A DNA stretch of 64,000 bases, taken from Nonomuraea sp. NBC_00507. GTDB taxonomy: Bacteria > Actinomycetota > Actinomycetes > Streptosporangiales > Streptosporangiaceae. The stretch is from the NCBI RefSeq assembly GCF_036013525.1, contig NZ_CP107853.1, positions 124,001-188,000 on the forward strand. The letters are read 5' to 3'. This document shows positions 17,875 to 27,021 of this stretch, piece by piece. The translations under genes were made by a program, and so were the position numbers. The notes below the pieces were generated by a model that saw only the letters and a program-made list of their open reading frames with translations, was not told where the DNA came from and searched no databases. Numbering within the stretch: position 1 is the stretch's first letter; each line of letters opens with the position of its first letter.

Positions 17875-18294
17875 TTGAGAATGCGAGAACTCGCCGAGCG
17901 CCCGCAGGACGTGCCGCTGGTGTTCGCGGAGCGGTTCAACAGCGGCGATCCGGCGGCGGTGGCCGAGGTGTACGAAAGCGGAGCCGTGTTCGTGCCCGAG
18001 CCGGGCACTCCGCTGACCGGGACGGAGGCTCAGGTGGCCAACGCGCGGTTCGTGGGTCTCGGGGTGCCGATCAGCGTCCGGCCCCGGCACGTCTACGCCA
18101 CAGCCGACATCGCGCTGCTGATCGTGGACTGGCTCATCGAGGGCACCGACCGCGACGGGCAGCCGGTACGCATCGAGGGCACCGCCACCGACGTGGCCCG
18201 TCGCGGTCCGGACGGGCGCTGGCGGTACGTCATCGACAATCCCTTCGGCACAGAGCTGTCGAATTCCGGCCGGCCGTCCGACATAAGGGTGTAG
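17875..18294 (+). CDS. NTF2-like (SnoaL/DUF4440-type) protein
   Basis: A 139-residue cone-fold protein. It opens with VPLVFAERFNSGDPAAVAEV followed by YESGAVFVPEPG, continues with ADIALLIVDWLIEGTD and ends with DGRWRYVIDNPFG, the pattern of DUF4440/YybH proteins. The probable start is TTG 17875, 7 nt after GGAAGG; ATG 17881 is the alternative. Members are often small hydrolases or isomerases or have no enzyme role. It precedes the YCII-sigma pair by 32 bp and may be in the same operon. Confidence 0.8.
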   Translation: MRMRELAERPQDVPLVFAERFNSGDPAAVAEVYESGAVFVPEPGTPLTGTEAQVANARFVGLGVPISVRPRHVYATADIALLIVDWLIEGTDRDGQPVRIEGTATDVARRGPDGRWRYVIDNPFGTELSNSGRPSDIRV

Positions 18295-18326
18295 GTACGA
18301 AGTCCACCACTGAAAGGAAGACCCCT

Positions 18327-18665
18327 GTGGCCCAGTACGCGATCCTCCTGTACGCAAAGGCCCCCGCCGATGCCGACGATCTGACCCCCGAGCAGCGCGA
18401 GGCGCACCAGCGGCACGCCGACGAGCTGGGCGACGCCATGCTCACGGCGTTCGCGCTCCAGCCCAGCACCACCGCCACCTCCATCCGCGGCGACGCCGTC
18501 ACGGACGGGCCTTTCGTCGATGCCAAGGAGGTCGTCGCCGGGATCTGCGTGATCGAGGCCCCGGACCTGGACGCCGCCCTGGAAATGGCCCGCCGCAATC
18601 CCATCACCCAGCTGGGCGGCGGCGTCGAGGTGCGGCCCGTGGCGAGCGGGTTCGTCAGGGGATGA
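18327..18665 (+). CDS. YCII-related (DGPF-domain) protein, ECF42 partner
   Basis: A 112-residue protein starting at GTG 18327, with GAAAGGAAG upstream. It contains MAQYAILLYA-type strand one (here with initiator GTG) and the family motif TDGPFVDAKEVVAGICVIEA, then ALEMARRNP. DGPF proteins are the characteristic neighbours of ECF42 sigma factors and are thought to take part in their signalling, although the mechanism is not settled. Its stop overlaps the sigma-factor start by 4 bp, a strong sign of a functional pair. Confidence 0.9.
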   Translation: MAQYAILLYAKAPADADDLTPEQREAHQRHADELGDAMLTAFALQPSTTATSIRGDAVTDGPFVDAKEVVAGICVIEAPDLDAALEMARRNPITQLGGGVEVRPVASGFVRG

Positions 18666-19906
18666 CGGACGTCGAAGCGGCGGTCGCGGACGCGCACCGC
18701 CGCCGGTGGGCCCTGGTCCTCGCTTCCACGGCGCGCGTGGCCGGGGACCTGGACCTGGCCGAGGAGTGCGTGCAGGAAGCGTACGCCGCGGCGCTGACCG
18801 GCTGGGCACGCGACGGCATCCCTGACAACCCGGCGGCCTGGCTCACCACCACGGCCAGGCGCCGCGCCATGGACGCGGTGCGGCGCGAGCGGGTGTTCCG
18901 CTCGAAGCTGCCGCTGCTGATCGAGCCCGAGCCGGAGGAGCCGGCGGACGAGGACGACATGAACGGACCCGAGGACGCGGTGCCGGACGAGCGGCTGCGC
19001 CTGGTCTTCATGTGCTGCCACCCGGCGCTGGCGCAAGAGGCGCAGCTGGCGCTCACCCTCAGGCTGGTGTGCGGGGTGTCCACCGGGGACATCGCCCGCG
19101 CGTTCCTGGTGCCGGAGACGACGATGGCCGCCCGGCTGACCCGGGCGAAGAAGAAGATCTCGGTCGCCAGGATCCCGTACCGGGTGCCGGGCGCGGCGGC
19201 GTTGCCCGACCGGCTGCGCGGGGTGCTCGGTGTGATCCATCTGCTCTTCACCACCGGGTACACCGCGCCGTCGGGCGCGTCGCTCATGCGTACGGACCTG
19301 ATGGACCAGGCGCTGCACCTCGCGCGCATGCTGCGCGAGTTGATGCCCGACGAGCGGGAGGTGTGGGGGCTGCTCGCCCTGCTGCTGGTCACCGACGCCC
19401 GGCGGGCCACCAGGGTGGACTCCCGCGGCCGGTTGCTGCGGCTGGAGGAGCAGGATCGGTCGCGATGGAACCGGACCGCGATCGCCGAGGCGCACGAGCT
19501 GATCGTGGGCGGCCTGCGCGGCGGGCGGCCGGGGCGCTATGTGCTGCAGGCCGCGATCGCGTCCCTGTACGCCGAGGCGTCGGCTTACGACCGGACGGAC
19601 TGGCCGCAGATCGTGACCTTGTACGACGAGCTGCTGAAGGTATGGCCGTCCCCGGTGGTGGCGCTGAACCGCACGGTGGCCCTGGCCCGCGTCTGCGGCC
19701 CGGCGCAGGCTCTCGCCGAGGTGGAGGAGCTGGAGAAGGACACCCGCCTCGCGGGATACCAGTATCTGCCCGCGATCAAGGCGGACCTGCTGCGCGAGCT
19801 CGGCCGCACCGAGGAGGCGTCGGCCGCGTACCGGAAGGCACTGGAGCTCACCACGAACGAGGCCGAGCGGGAGTTCCTGACCGGACGCCTCGCGGAGCTC
19901 CGGTAG
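18662..19906 (+). CDS. ECF42-type sigma factor with DUF6596/TPR-like C-terminal extension
   Basis: A 414-residue sigma factor, the second of its kind in the window. Region 2 has AEECVQEAYAAALTGWARDG and WLTTTARRRAMDAVRRER. Region 4 has LRLVFMCCHPALAQEAQLAL and VPETTMAARLTRAKKKI. The C-terminal extension contains LGVIHLLFTTGYTAPSG and helical repeats near the end (ALAEVEELEKDTRLAGYQYL). It overlaps the DGPF gene by ATGA. In ECF42 sigmas the extension, not an anti-sigma factor, is reported to control activity; no anti-sigma gene is seen here. It is followed by a 42-bp palindrome. Confidence 0.92.
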   Translation: MTDVEAAVADAHRRRWALVLASTARVAGDLDLAEECVQEAYAAALTGWARDGIPDNPAAWLTTTARRRAMDAVRRERVFRSKLPLLIEPEPEEPADEDDMNGPEDAVPDERLRLVFMCCHPALAQEAQLALTLRLVCGVSTGDIARAFLVPETTMAARLTRAKKKISVARIPYRVPGAAALPDRLRGVLGVIHLLFTTGYTAPSGASLMRTDLMDQALHLARMLRELMPDEREVWGLLALLLVTDARRATRVDSRGRLLRLEEQDRSRWNRTAIAEAHELIVGGLRGGRPGRYVLQAAIASLYAEASAYDRTDWPQIVTLYDELLKVWPSPVVALNRTVALARVCGPAQALAEVEELEKDTRLAGYQYLPAIKADLLRELGRTEEASAAYRKALELTTNEAEREFLTGRLAELR

Positions 19907-19910
19907 AACG

Positions 19911-19952
19911 CCGTACGGCCCGCGTCCCATGCGCATGGGACGCGGGCCGTAC
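19911..19952. terminator. 42-bp perfect palindrome, bidirectional terminator
   Basis: The 20 bases at 19911-19930 are an exact reverse complement of 19933-19952, with CG in the centre, giving an uninterrupted 42-bp palindrome. It sits 4 bp after the ECF42 stop and 14 bp before the convergent groEL stop, so it should end both transcripts. Confidence 0.88.
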
Positions 19953-19966
19953 GACGGACGGACGGG

Positions 19967-21658
<1,692 letters not shown>

Positions 21659-21970
21659 TTACTTCTCGATGATCGCGAGAACATCGCGGGCGGAGAGCAC
21701 GAGGTACTCCTCGCCGCCGTACTTGACCTCGGTGCCGCCGTACTTGCTGTAGAGGACGATGTCGCCCTCCGAGACGTCGAGCGGAATCCGCTTGTCTCCG
21801 TCCTCGTCCCAGTTGCCAGGGCCCACCGCGAGGACCTTGCCCTCCTGCGGCTTCTCCTTGGCGGTGTCTGGAATGACCAGACCGGAAGCGGTCGTCTGCT
21901 CAGCCTCAAGCGGCTGAACCACGATGCGGTCGCCGAGCGGCTTAACGGGAACCTTAGTGGCGGTCGTCAC
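21659..21970 (-). CDS. groES: 10 kDa co-chaperonin GroES
   Basis: A 103-residue co-chaperonin that caps GroEL. It contains [21 protein letters not shown] and the mobile-loop region [18 protein letters not shown], ending with [16 protein letters not shown] 21970 has GGGGAGG 7 nt upstream. It is the first gene of the groES-groEL1 operon, with a sigma-70-like promoter and CIRCE operator about 90-150 bp upstream. Confidence 0.97.
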   Translation of the reverse strand: MTTATKVPVKPLGDRIVVQPLEAEQTTASGLVIPDTAKEKPQEGKVLAVGPGNWDEDGDKRIPLDVSEGDIVLYSKYGGTEVKYGGEEYLVLSARDVLAIIEK

Positions 21971-22059
21971 GATCGGACCTCCCCTTCAGATATGAATGAT
22001 CTAGAAGAGGCGACCAGCTGGGCCTGCCGTCGCGGGTGTCAGACCTGCCTCGTCGCACG

Positions 22060-22086
22060 TTGGCACTCTCAAGGTGAGAGTGCCAA
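22060..22086. promoter_or_regulatory. CIRCE operator (HrcA site)
   Basis: TTGGCACTC at 22060-22068 and GAGTGCCAA at 22078-22086 form a perfect inverted repeat with the standard 9-nt spacer. It differs from the classical TTAGCACTC by one symmetric substitution. It is just downstream of the groES -10 element, where HrcA would block transcription. Confidence 0.93.
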
Positions 22087-22091
22087 CAGGA

Positions 22092-22120
22092 AACATATGC
22101 AAGAGGGGCTTGACAGTCAA
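22092..22120 (-). promoter_or_regulatory. groES-groEL1 promoter
   Basis: On the minus strand TTGACT (22115-22120) and TATGTT (22092-22097) are separated by 17 nt. This is a good match to a housekeeping sigma promoter and puts the transcript start within or beside the CIRCE element. Confidence 0.75.
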
Positions 22121-22151
22121 CACGAACGCGTCTGCTCAGAGCGATCAGGCC

Positions 22152-23009
22152 TCATTCGGCGTACGAACCCCGCGTGAGGTCGGCCAGGATGCCGGGCCGG
22201 ACGGGGCTCCAGCCGAGGGCCTGGCGGGTGCGCGCCGCGCCGACCCGCTGGCTGATCGACAGCGCGTGCGCGAAGCCCTCCCCGAGCAGCTCGGCGGCCT
22301 CCTCGAGCGGCCAGGGCTCGGCCGCCTCCTTGACGCCGGCCGACCTGGCCGCCGCCTCGGCCACGGCGGCCACGGGCACGGCCTCCTCGCTGACGGCGTG
22401 GTAGACGGTCGCCACGCCCTTCTCGACCGCGGTCACGATCAGCTCGGCCAGGTCATCCACGTGCACGAACGTCCACGTCGGCGCCTCGCCGCCGGCCGAG
22501 ACGTACACGCCGGTCCCGCGCTGGGCGGCCTGGCCGCGCAGCAGCGCCGGGATGCCCGCGCCGCGCCCGTGCACGACGCCGGGGCGCACCACGGAGCCGC
22601 CGCCGTCGAGTATCAGCCGCTCCACCTCGTGCCGGTACGCCACGAGCGGAATCGGATTCGCCGGGCTGTCCTCGTCCGCGCCGTCGGTCTCGCCGAGCAC
22701 CCAAACGCCGCTCACATAGACGACCCTCTTGCCCGACCCGGCCAGAGCGGCGATGGTCGCCAGGTCGGTGCCCTGCTCGCCGGTCAACTGGCCCGCGTGC
22801 ACGATCGCGTCGATGTCGGGGGTGATCGCGGCCTGCAGGGTCAAGGCGTCCGCCAGGTCTCCGTGCCGCTCCTCGGCCGCGGCCGGCACCCGTCTGGCTC
22901 CGCCGGCCGCGGGCCGTACGAACGCCGCCACCTCATGACCCCGCTCGATCAGCCGCTCCACCACGGCCGCGCCGATGTAGCCCGTTGCCCCAGCGACCAG
23001 CACCTTCAT
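22152..23009 (-). CDS. NAD(P)-dependent epimerase/dehydratase (extended SDR)
   Basis: A 285-residue Rossmann-fold protein with the nucleotide motif GATGYIG at about 7-13, HGDLAD, IVHAGQLTGEQGTD, VYVSGVWVLG, and WTFVHVDDLAELIV, typical of extended SDR sugar epimerase/reductase proteins. At the place of the catalytic YxxxK it reads VAYRHEVE, so Tyr is present but Lys is replaced by Glu or shifted; catalysis may differ. It is divergent from a MarR-type gene with paired operator-like boxes between them, suggesting that this regulator controls it. Substrate unknown. Confidence 0.82.
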   Translation of the reverse strand: MKVLVAGATGYIGAAVVERLIERGHEVAAFVRPAAGGARRVPAAAEERHGDLADALTLQAAITPDIDAIVHAGQLTGEQGTDLATIAALAGSGKRVVYVSGVWVLGETDGADEDSPANPIPLVAYRHEVERLILDGGGSVVRPGVVHGRGAGIPALLRGQAAQRGTGVYVSAGGEAPTWTFVHVDDLAELIVTAVEKGVATVYHAVSEEAVPVAAVAEAAARSAGVKEAAEPWPLEEAAELLGEGFAHALSISQRVGAARTRQALGWSPVRPGILADLTRGSYAE

Positions 23010-23028
23010 TGTCCCACCTCAAAAATTT

Positions 23029-23085
23029 CGACATTGAACATTTCCACGCAGAAGGTATAACACGCCGTCAAACATTTCAATGTCG
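23029..23085. promoter_or_regulatory. Paired inverted boxes CGACATTGAA / TTCAATGTCG, candidate MarR operator
   Basis: CGACATTGAA (23029-23038) and its exact reverse complement TTCAATGTCG (23076-23085) flank the 37-bp centre of the 89-bp divergent gap. Each box has an extra ACATT unit beside it, and the right one contains ACATTTCAATGT, whose ACATT/AATGT arms are symmetric. Two symmetric sites over divergent promoters are typical for MarR-type autorepressors. Confidence 0.6.
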
Positions 23086-23098
23086 TACGATTAGCCGC

Positions 23099-23599
23099 AT
23101 GGACGACGTGGTCGACGCGATGCTCGGACAGTGGGCGTGCGCCCGGCCCGACGTCGACGTGTCCCCGCTGGGTGTGATCGGCCGGGTGTCGCGGGCGTCA
23201 CGGCTGCTGGAGCGGGGGGTCAAGGAGTTCCTGGCCGAGCACGGGCTGGAGGCGTGGGAGTTCGACATGCTGACCACGCTGCTCAGGAGCGGCGATGACG
23301 CCACCATGTGCATGAAGGACGTGTCGGCGGCCGCCATGATCAGCCCGGGCGCGCTCACCAACCGAATGGACCGCCTGGTGGAGCGCGGCCTGGTGGAGCG
23401 CCGGCCGGCGCCGGACAACCGCAGGATGACGCTGGTCACGCTGACGGACGAGGGGCGGCGGGTGGCCAACGACCTGCTGGAGCGGCACACGGCCAACGAG
23501 GACCACCTGCTGTCCGGGCTCTCCGCCCCCGACCGCGACGCCCTGGCCGGCCTTCTCCGCAAGCTCCTCCTCTCCCTCGGCGACACCGCACCCGTGTGA
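23099..23599 (+). CDS. MarR-family transcriptional regulator
   Basis: A 166-residue winged-helix regulator starting at ATG 23099. It shows LLERGVKEFLAEHGLEAWEF (helix 1-2), CMKDVSAAAMISPGALTNRM (recognition helix region), and LVERGLVERRPAPDNRRMTL with the DxRxxxV/L-type wing typical of MarR. It is transcribed away from the epimerase gene and lies 14 bp after the right operator-like box. It probably represses both itself and the epimerase gene; no ligand can be inferred. Confidence 0.9.
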   Translation: MDDVVDAMLGQWACARPDVDVSPLGVIGRVSRASRLLERGVKEFLAEHGLEAWEFDMLTTLLRSGDDATMCMKDVSAAAMISPGALTNRMDRLVERGLVERRPAPDNRRMTLVTLTDEGRRVANDLLERHTANEDHLLSGLSAPDRDALAGLLRKLLLSLGDTAPV

Positions 23600-23667
23600 C
23601 ATGGCCGCGCCCCGAGGTCGCGGGAGCCGTCTCGAGGGGTCTCGAGGGCGCGATAACGTCGTGTGAC

Positions 23668-24831
23668 GTGGACCTCGACGCGTTCAACGAGCTGCTGACG
23701 ACGCGCGGCCAACGGGCGCTGGCCGAGGCCGGTGAGCTCACCGGCGCGGACCCGGTCGCCGCCGCCACGAAGCTGCGCAAAACGTACGACGCCCCCCTCA
23801 CCTCGGCCGCGCTGACCCAGGCCGGCCTGCGAGAACGCGCCAAGGCCAAATTCGGCGAGGACGCCCGGGGGATGTACTTCACGCACCATGGCCTGGAGCA
23901 GTCCACACGGGCGGAGGTGGCGGAGCACCGCGCCCGCCGCCTGGCCGGGGCCTCGGTCGTCGACGCCTGCTGCGGCATCGGCGGCGACTTCCTGGCACTG
24001 GCCCGCGCCGGCTGCACGGTGACGGCCGTGGACATCGACCCCCTGACGGTCGCCGTGGCCAGAGCCAACGCCGAGGCGCTCGGGCTGGCCGACCGGGTGA
24101 CGGTGACCATTGGGGATGCGGCCGCCGTCCGGCCGGAGGACTACGACGTGCTGTTCGCCGACCCGGCACGGCGGACGAGCCGGGGCAGGACGTTCGACCC
24201 CCTGGCTTACTCGCCGCCCTGGCCCGTGGTGCTCGGCCTGGTCTCCAGGGCCGAGCGGGCCTGCCTCAAGGTCGCACCGGGCATCCCGTACGAGTTCATC
24301 CCGGCGCAGGCCGAGGCCGAGTGGGTCTCGTACAAGCGCGAGGTCAAGGAGGCCAGCCTCTGGACCGGGACCGGGGAGCGGCCGACCCGCCGCGCCACGC
24401 TGCTGCCCGGCGGTCACACCCTGACCTCCGCCGACGTCAGGGCCCCGGTCGGCGCGATGGGACGCTACATCTACGAGCCTGACGGCGCCGCCATCCGGGC
24501 TCACCTCGTGGGCGAAGTGGCTGAGCTGGTCGGCGGCCGCCTGCTCGATCCGCTGGTGGCGTACATCGCGGCCGACGAGCCGGTGGACACCCCATGGGCC
24601 TCGAGATACGAAGTCGAGGACATCATGCCGTTCTCGCTGAAAAAGCTACGTGCGGCCCTCCGTGAACGGCAAATTGGAAATGTCACCATCAAAAAACGCG
24701 CCTCCGCCCTCGACATCGAGCGCCTGCGCCAAGATCTGCGACTCAATGGGGAAAAGTCGGCAGTAATCATCTTGACGCGGATCATGGCGCGGCCATATGC
24801 CCTCATCTGCGACACCTCCCCACCTGCCTGA
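23668..24831 (+). CDS. Class I SAM-dependent methyltransferase with THUMP-like domain
   Basis: A 387-residue protein starting at GTG 23668 (no strong ribosome-binding site). The Rossmann methyltransferase core has motif I VVDACCGIGGDFLALA (97-112), the acidic VDID at 121-124, and DVLFADPARRTSRGRTFDP as motif IV with a DPAR instead of the DPPY of DNA methylases. The C-terminal quarter (DIMPFSLKKLRAALRERQIG, NVTIKKRASALD) is the THUMP-like module of actinobacterial RNA-methyltransferase-like proteins. An RNA substrate is the best guess. Length is normal for the family. Confidence 0.85.
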   Translation: MDLDAFNELLTTRGQRALAEAGELTGADPVAAATKLRKTYDAPLTSAALTQAGLRERAKAKFGEDARGMYFTHHGLEQSTRAEVAEHRARRLAGASVVDACCGIGGDFLALARAGCTVTAVDIDPLTVAVARANAEALGLADRVTVTIGDAAAVRPEDYDVLFADPARRTSRGRTFDPLAYSPPWPVVLGLVSRAERACLKVAPGIPYEFIPAQAEAEWVSYKREVKEASLWTGTGERPTRRATLLPGGHTLTSADVRAPVGAMGRYIYEPDGAAIRAHLVGEVAELVGGRLLDPLVAYIAADEPVDTPWASRYEVEDIMPFSLKKLRAALRERQIGNVTIKKRASALDIERLRQDLRLNGEKSAVIILTRIMARPYALICDTSPPA

Positions 24832-25027
24832 ACAGGGAAACCGGCCATTCTTGCGTTAACCGCGATCTTTCAATTTCAGCCCTGACGGACCTTGATCGAA
24901 AGGCTAAGGTGGACGGGCGGGAGTTCTCCCCCGAATGCGGTTACCCGCGTTCTCGCCTTTTCATCTGCAAACCGGACCTACCCCACCGCTGCGCGGCAGA
25001 CCGTCGGCGACGCGAAGGAGCCTTTCG

Positions 25028-26983
25028 GTGGACAATTCCAATCACACCACCCTTCTTCTTCAGGCAGGAGGCCACTCCCCCATCTCCGAAAGGATGCGCG
25101 ACCTGCTCCAGCGCGCCGCCCAGGATCACGTCTACGAGCAGCGCACGCAGGGCGCCGTGCTCGACGAGATCCGCCAGCGGCTCGAGGGCATGGAGTGGCT
25201 GCTTCGCGAGGTACGCGAGCGCGAGCTGGGCGGTCTGAGCGGCACCCTGGAGTCGGTCAACGGGCGGCTGGAGGACATCACCATCAAGCCGCCGATGTGG
25301 GCGGAGGGCCTGGCCCAGCACGTGGAGGCGGTGCGCGACCACGTCGACGCCGTCGACGAGCGCGTGGGCCAACGCCTGCAGTCCGTGCTCGACACCACCG
25401 ATGGCATCACCAAGGGCATGTCCGATTTCGCCACACTGCTGGCCGGCCTCAACGCCAGCATGGAAGCCGCCGCCAGCCGCTTCACCAGACTCGACAAGTC
25501 GGTGGCCGAGCTCGTCACTCGGACCGACCGGGTGGAGTCGGCGGTCGGCGCGCTGTCCGAGGACGTCAACGATCGGCTGGCCGGCGCGGTCGAGCAATTG
25601 GCCGGCAAGGTAGACGCGGCCGAGCAGCGCCTGACGACCCGCCTGGAGGCGACCGGCGAGCACCTGACCTCCCGGCTGGACGAGACCGACCAGAGCCTCA
25701 CCCTCAGGCTCGACGACACCCACCACCGCCTGACCACCAAACTGGACGAGGCCGACCGCCGCCTCACCACCAAGCTCGACGAGACCGACGAGCGGCTCAC
25801 GGCCCGGTTGGAGGAGAGCCACCGGCACCTGTCCGCCCGGCTCGAGGAGGCGGACCAGCAGCTGTCAGGCCGCCTCGACGCGGCGGACGAGCGGCTGTCC
25901 GGCCGGCTCGACGCGGCGGACGAGCGGCTCACCGCACGCCTCAAGGAGGCCGACGCGCAGCTCAACGACCGCCTGACCGACGTCGAGCAGCGCCTCACCA
26001 CCCGGCTCGACGAGACCGACCAGCACCTGGCCGTGCAGCTCGGCGAGAGCGAGCAACGCCTGGCCGTGCAACTCGGCGAGAGCGAGCAGCGCCTGACGGC
26101 CAGGCTCGACGGCGTGGACTCCAGGCTCGATCGGGTCGAGGGAAGGTTGCACGGGCTCGACACCAAGCTCACAGGGTTCGACACCAAGCTCACGGGGTTC
26201 GACACCAAGCTCACGGGGTTCGACGGCCGGCTGGAGTCCGCCGACGAGTGCCTGGCCGACATCGACGCCAGGCTCGACGGCCTCGACGGCAGGATGGGCG
26301 GCGTCGACAAGCGGCTCGGGGGCATGGACGGCCGGCTCGGCGCGGTGGACGAGCGGCTGGGCACCATGGACGGCCACCTGGGCAGGCACGATGACCGTTT
26401 CGACAGGCTCGACGTACGCATCGACACCCGCTTCACCGCGCTGGACGAGCGCGTGGCCGCCACCGACCAGCGCCTGGGCGAGACCGCCACGCGCAACGAG
26501 GGCCGCTTCAACCGGCTCGACAGCCAGATGGACGCCATGGACGAGCGGCTCAGCGAGGCCGAGGAGCACCTGAGCGACCGCTTCGACGCGATCGACGGCC
26601 ACCTCAGCGGGCTCGACACCCGCTTCAACGGCCTCGCCACCCACATGAACGGCCTGGCCACCCGCGCCGAGCAGGCCGGCGCTCATCTGGAGGCGGTGGA
26701 CGACCGCATCGAGGCCGTCAACCAGCGTGTGGGGCGGCTCCCCGCGGCCCTGGGCTCCGAGCTGCAGTCGCAGGCAGGCGAGCAGGCCGCACGCCTGGCC
26801 GCGGCCGCCGACACGCTGACCGACCTCGTCAGGTCCCGTCCCGACCGCGACGAGCTGGCCCAGACGGTCACCGGCATCGTCGAGCCCGCGGCCACCGACC
26901 TCACCAAGCGCCTGAGCGCCCTGGAGGAGACGATGCTGGTCCTGGCCGAGGCGCTGCTGCGCCCCAGCAGGTCCAAGGACTGA
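25028..26983 (+). CDS. Large repeat-built coiled-coil protein (hendecads then heptads), unrecognised
   Basis: A 651-residue, highly charged protein with no signal peptide or membrane segment. GTG 25028 follows AAGGAG by 8 nt. Residues 1-200 are helical (MRDLLQRAAQDHVYEQRTQG, IRQRLEGMEWLLREV). Residues 205-358 are 14 contiguous 11-residue units of the form RLDEADxRLTx. Residues 359-463 are 15 contiguous 7-residue units (KLTGFDT three times, then RLDGLDG types). Residues 464-542 mix 11- and 7-residue units, and 543-651 are a less regular helical end with LVRSRPDRDELAQTVTG. The pattern implies a long rod whose supercoil changes sense. No known family is recognised; a cytoskeletal, scaffold or chromosome-associated role is possible but unproven. 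Confidence 0.85.
   Translation: MDNSNHTTLLLQAGGHSPISERMRDLLQRAAQDHVYEQRTQGAVLDEIRQRLEGMEWLLREVRERELGGLSGTLESVNGRLEDITIKPPMWAEGLAQHVEAVRDHVDAVDERVGQRLQSVLDTTDGITKGMSDFATLLAGLNASMEAAASRFTRLDKSVAELVTRTDRVESAVGALSEDVNDRLAGAVEQLAGKVDAAEQRLTTRLEATGEHLTSRLDETDQSLTLRLDDTHHRLTTKLDEADRRLTTKLDETDERLTARLEESHRHLSARLEEADQQLSGRLDAADERLSGRLDAADERLTARLKEADAQLNDRLTDVEQRLTTRLDETDQHLAVQLGESEQRLAVQLGESEQRLTARLDGVDSRLDRVEGRLHGLDTKLTGFDTKLTGFDTKLTGFDGRLESADECLADIDARLDGLDGRMGGVDKRLGGMDGRLGAVDERLGTMDGHLGRHDDRFDRLDVRIDTRFTALDERVAATDQRLGETATRNEGRFNRLDSQMDAMDERLSEAEEHLSDRFDAIDGHLSGLDTRFNGLATHMNGLATRAEQAGAHLEAVDDRIEAVNQRVGRLPAALGSELQSQAGEQAARLAAAADTLTDLVRSRPDRDELAQTVTGIVEPAATDLTKRLSALEETMLVLAEALLRPSRSKD
25640..26653 (+). 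repeat. 33-bp and 21-bp coding tandem repeats
   Basis: Within the coiled-coil gene, 25640-26101 is made of 33-bp units (14 copies, diverged, some adjacent copies nearly identical) and 26102-26416 of 21-bp units (15 copies). The units encoding KLTGFDT at 26165-26227 are almost identical at DNA level, implying recent duplication. From 26417 to 26653 33- and 21-bp units alternate. Copy number may vary between strains. Confidence 0.85.
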
Positions 26984-27021
26984 GTGCCGGTCTGCGCTCG
27001 CGCGCCCTGGGCGTGCGGGCG

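Noticed and set aside
17835..18326. N-terminal extension joining the YCII gene to an upstream frame
   Set aside because: The upstream part is Arg-rich shadow sequence of the NTF2-like gene; the GTG at 18327 has a ribosome-binding site and starts the conserved domain.
25640..26653. Possible CRISPR or noncoding satellite repeats
   Set aside because: Units are 33 and 21 bp, contiguous, in frame, and preserve a coiled-coil pattern, so they are coding repeats.
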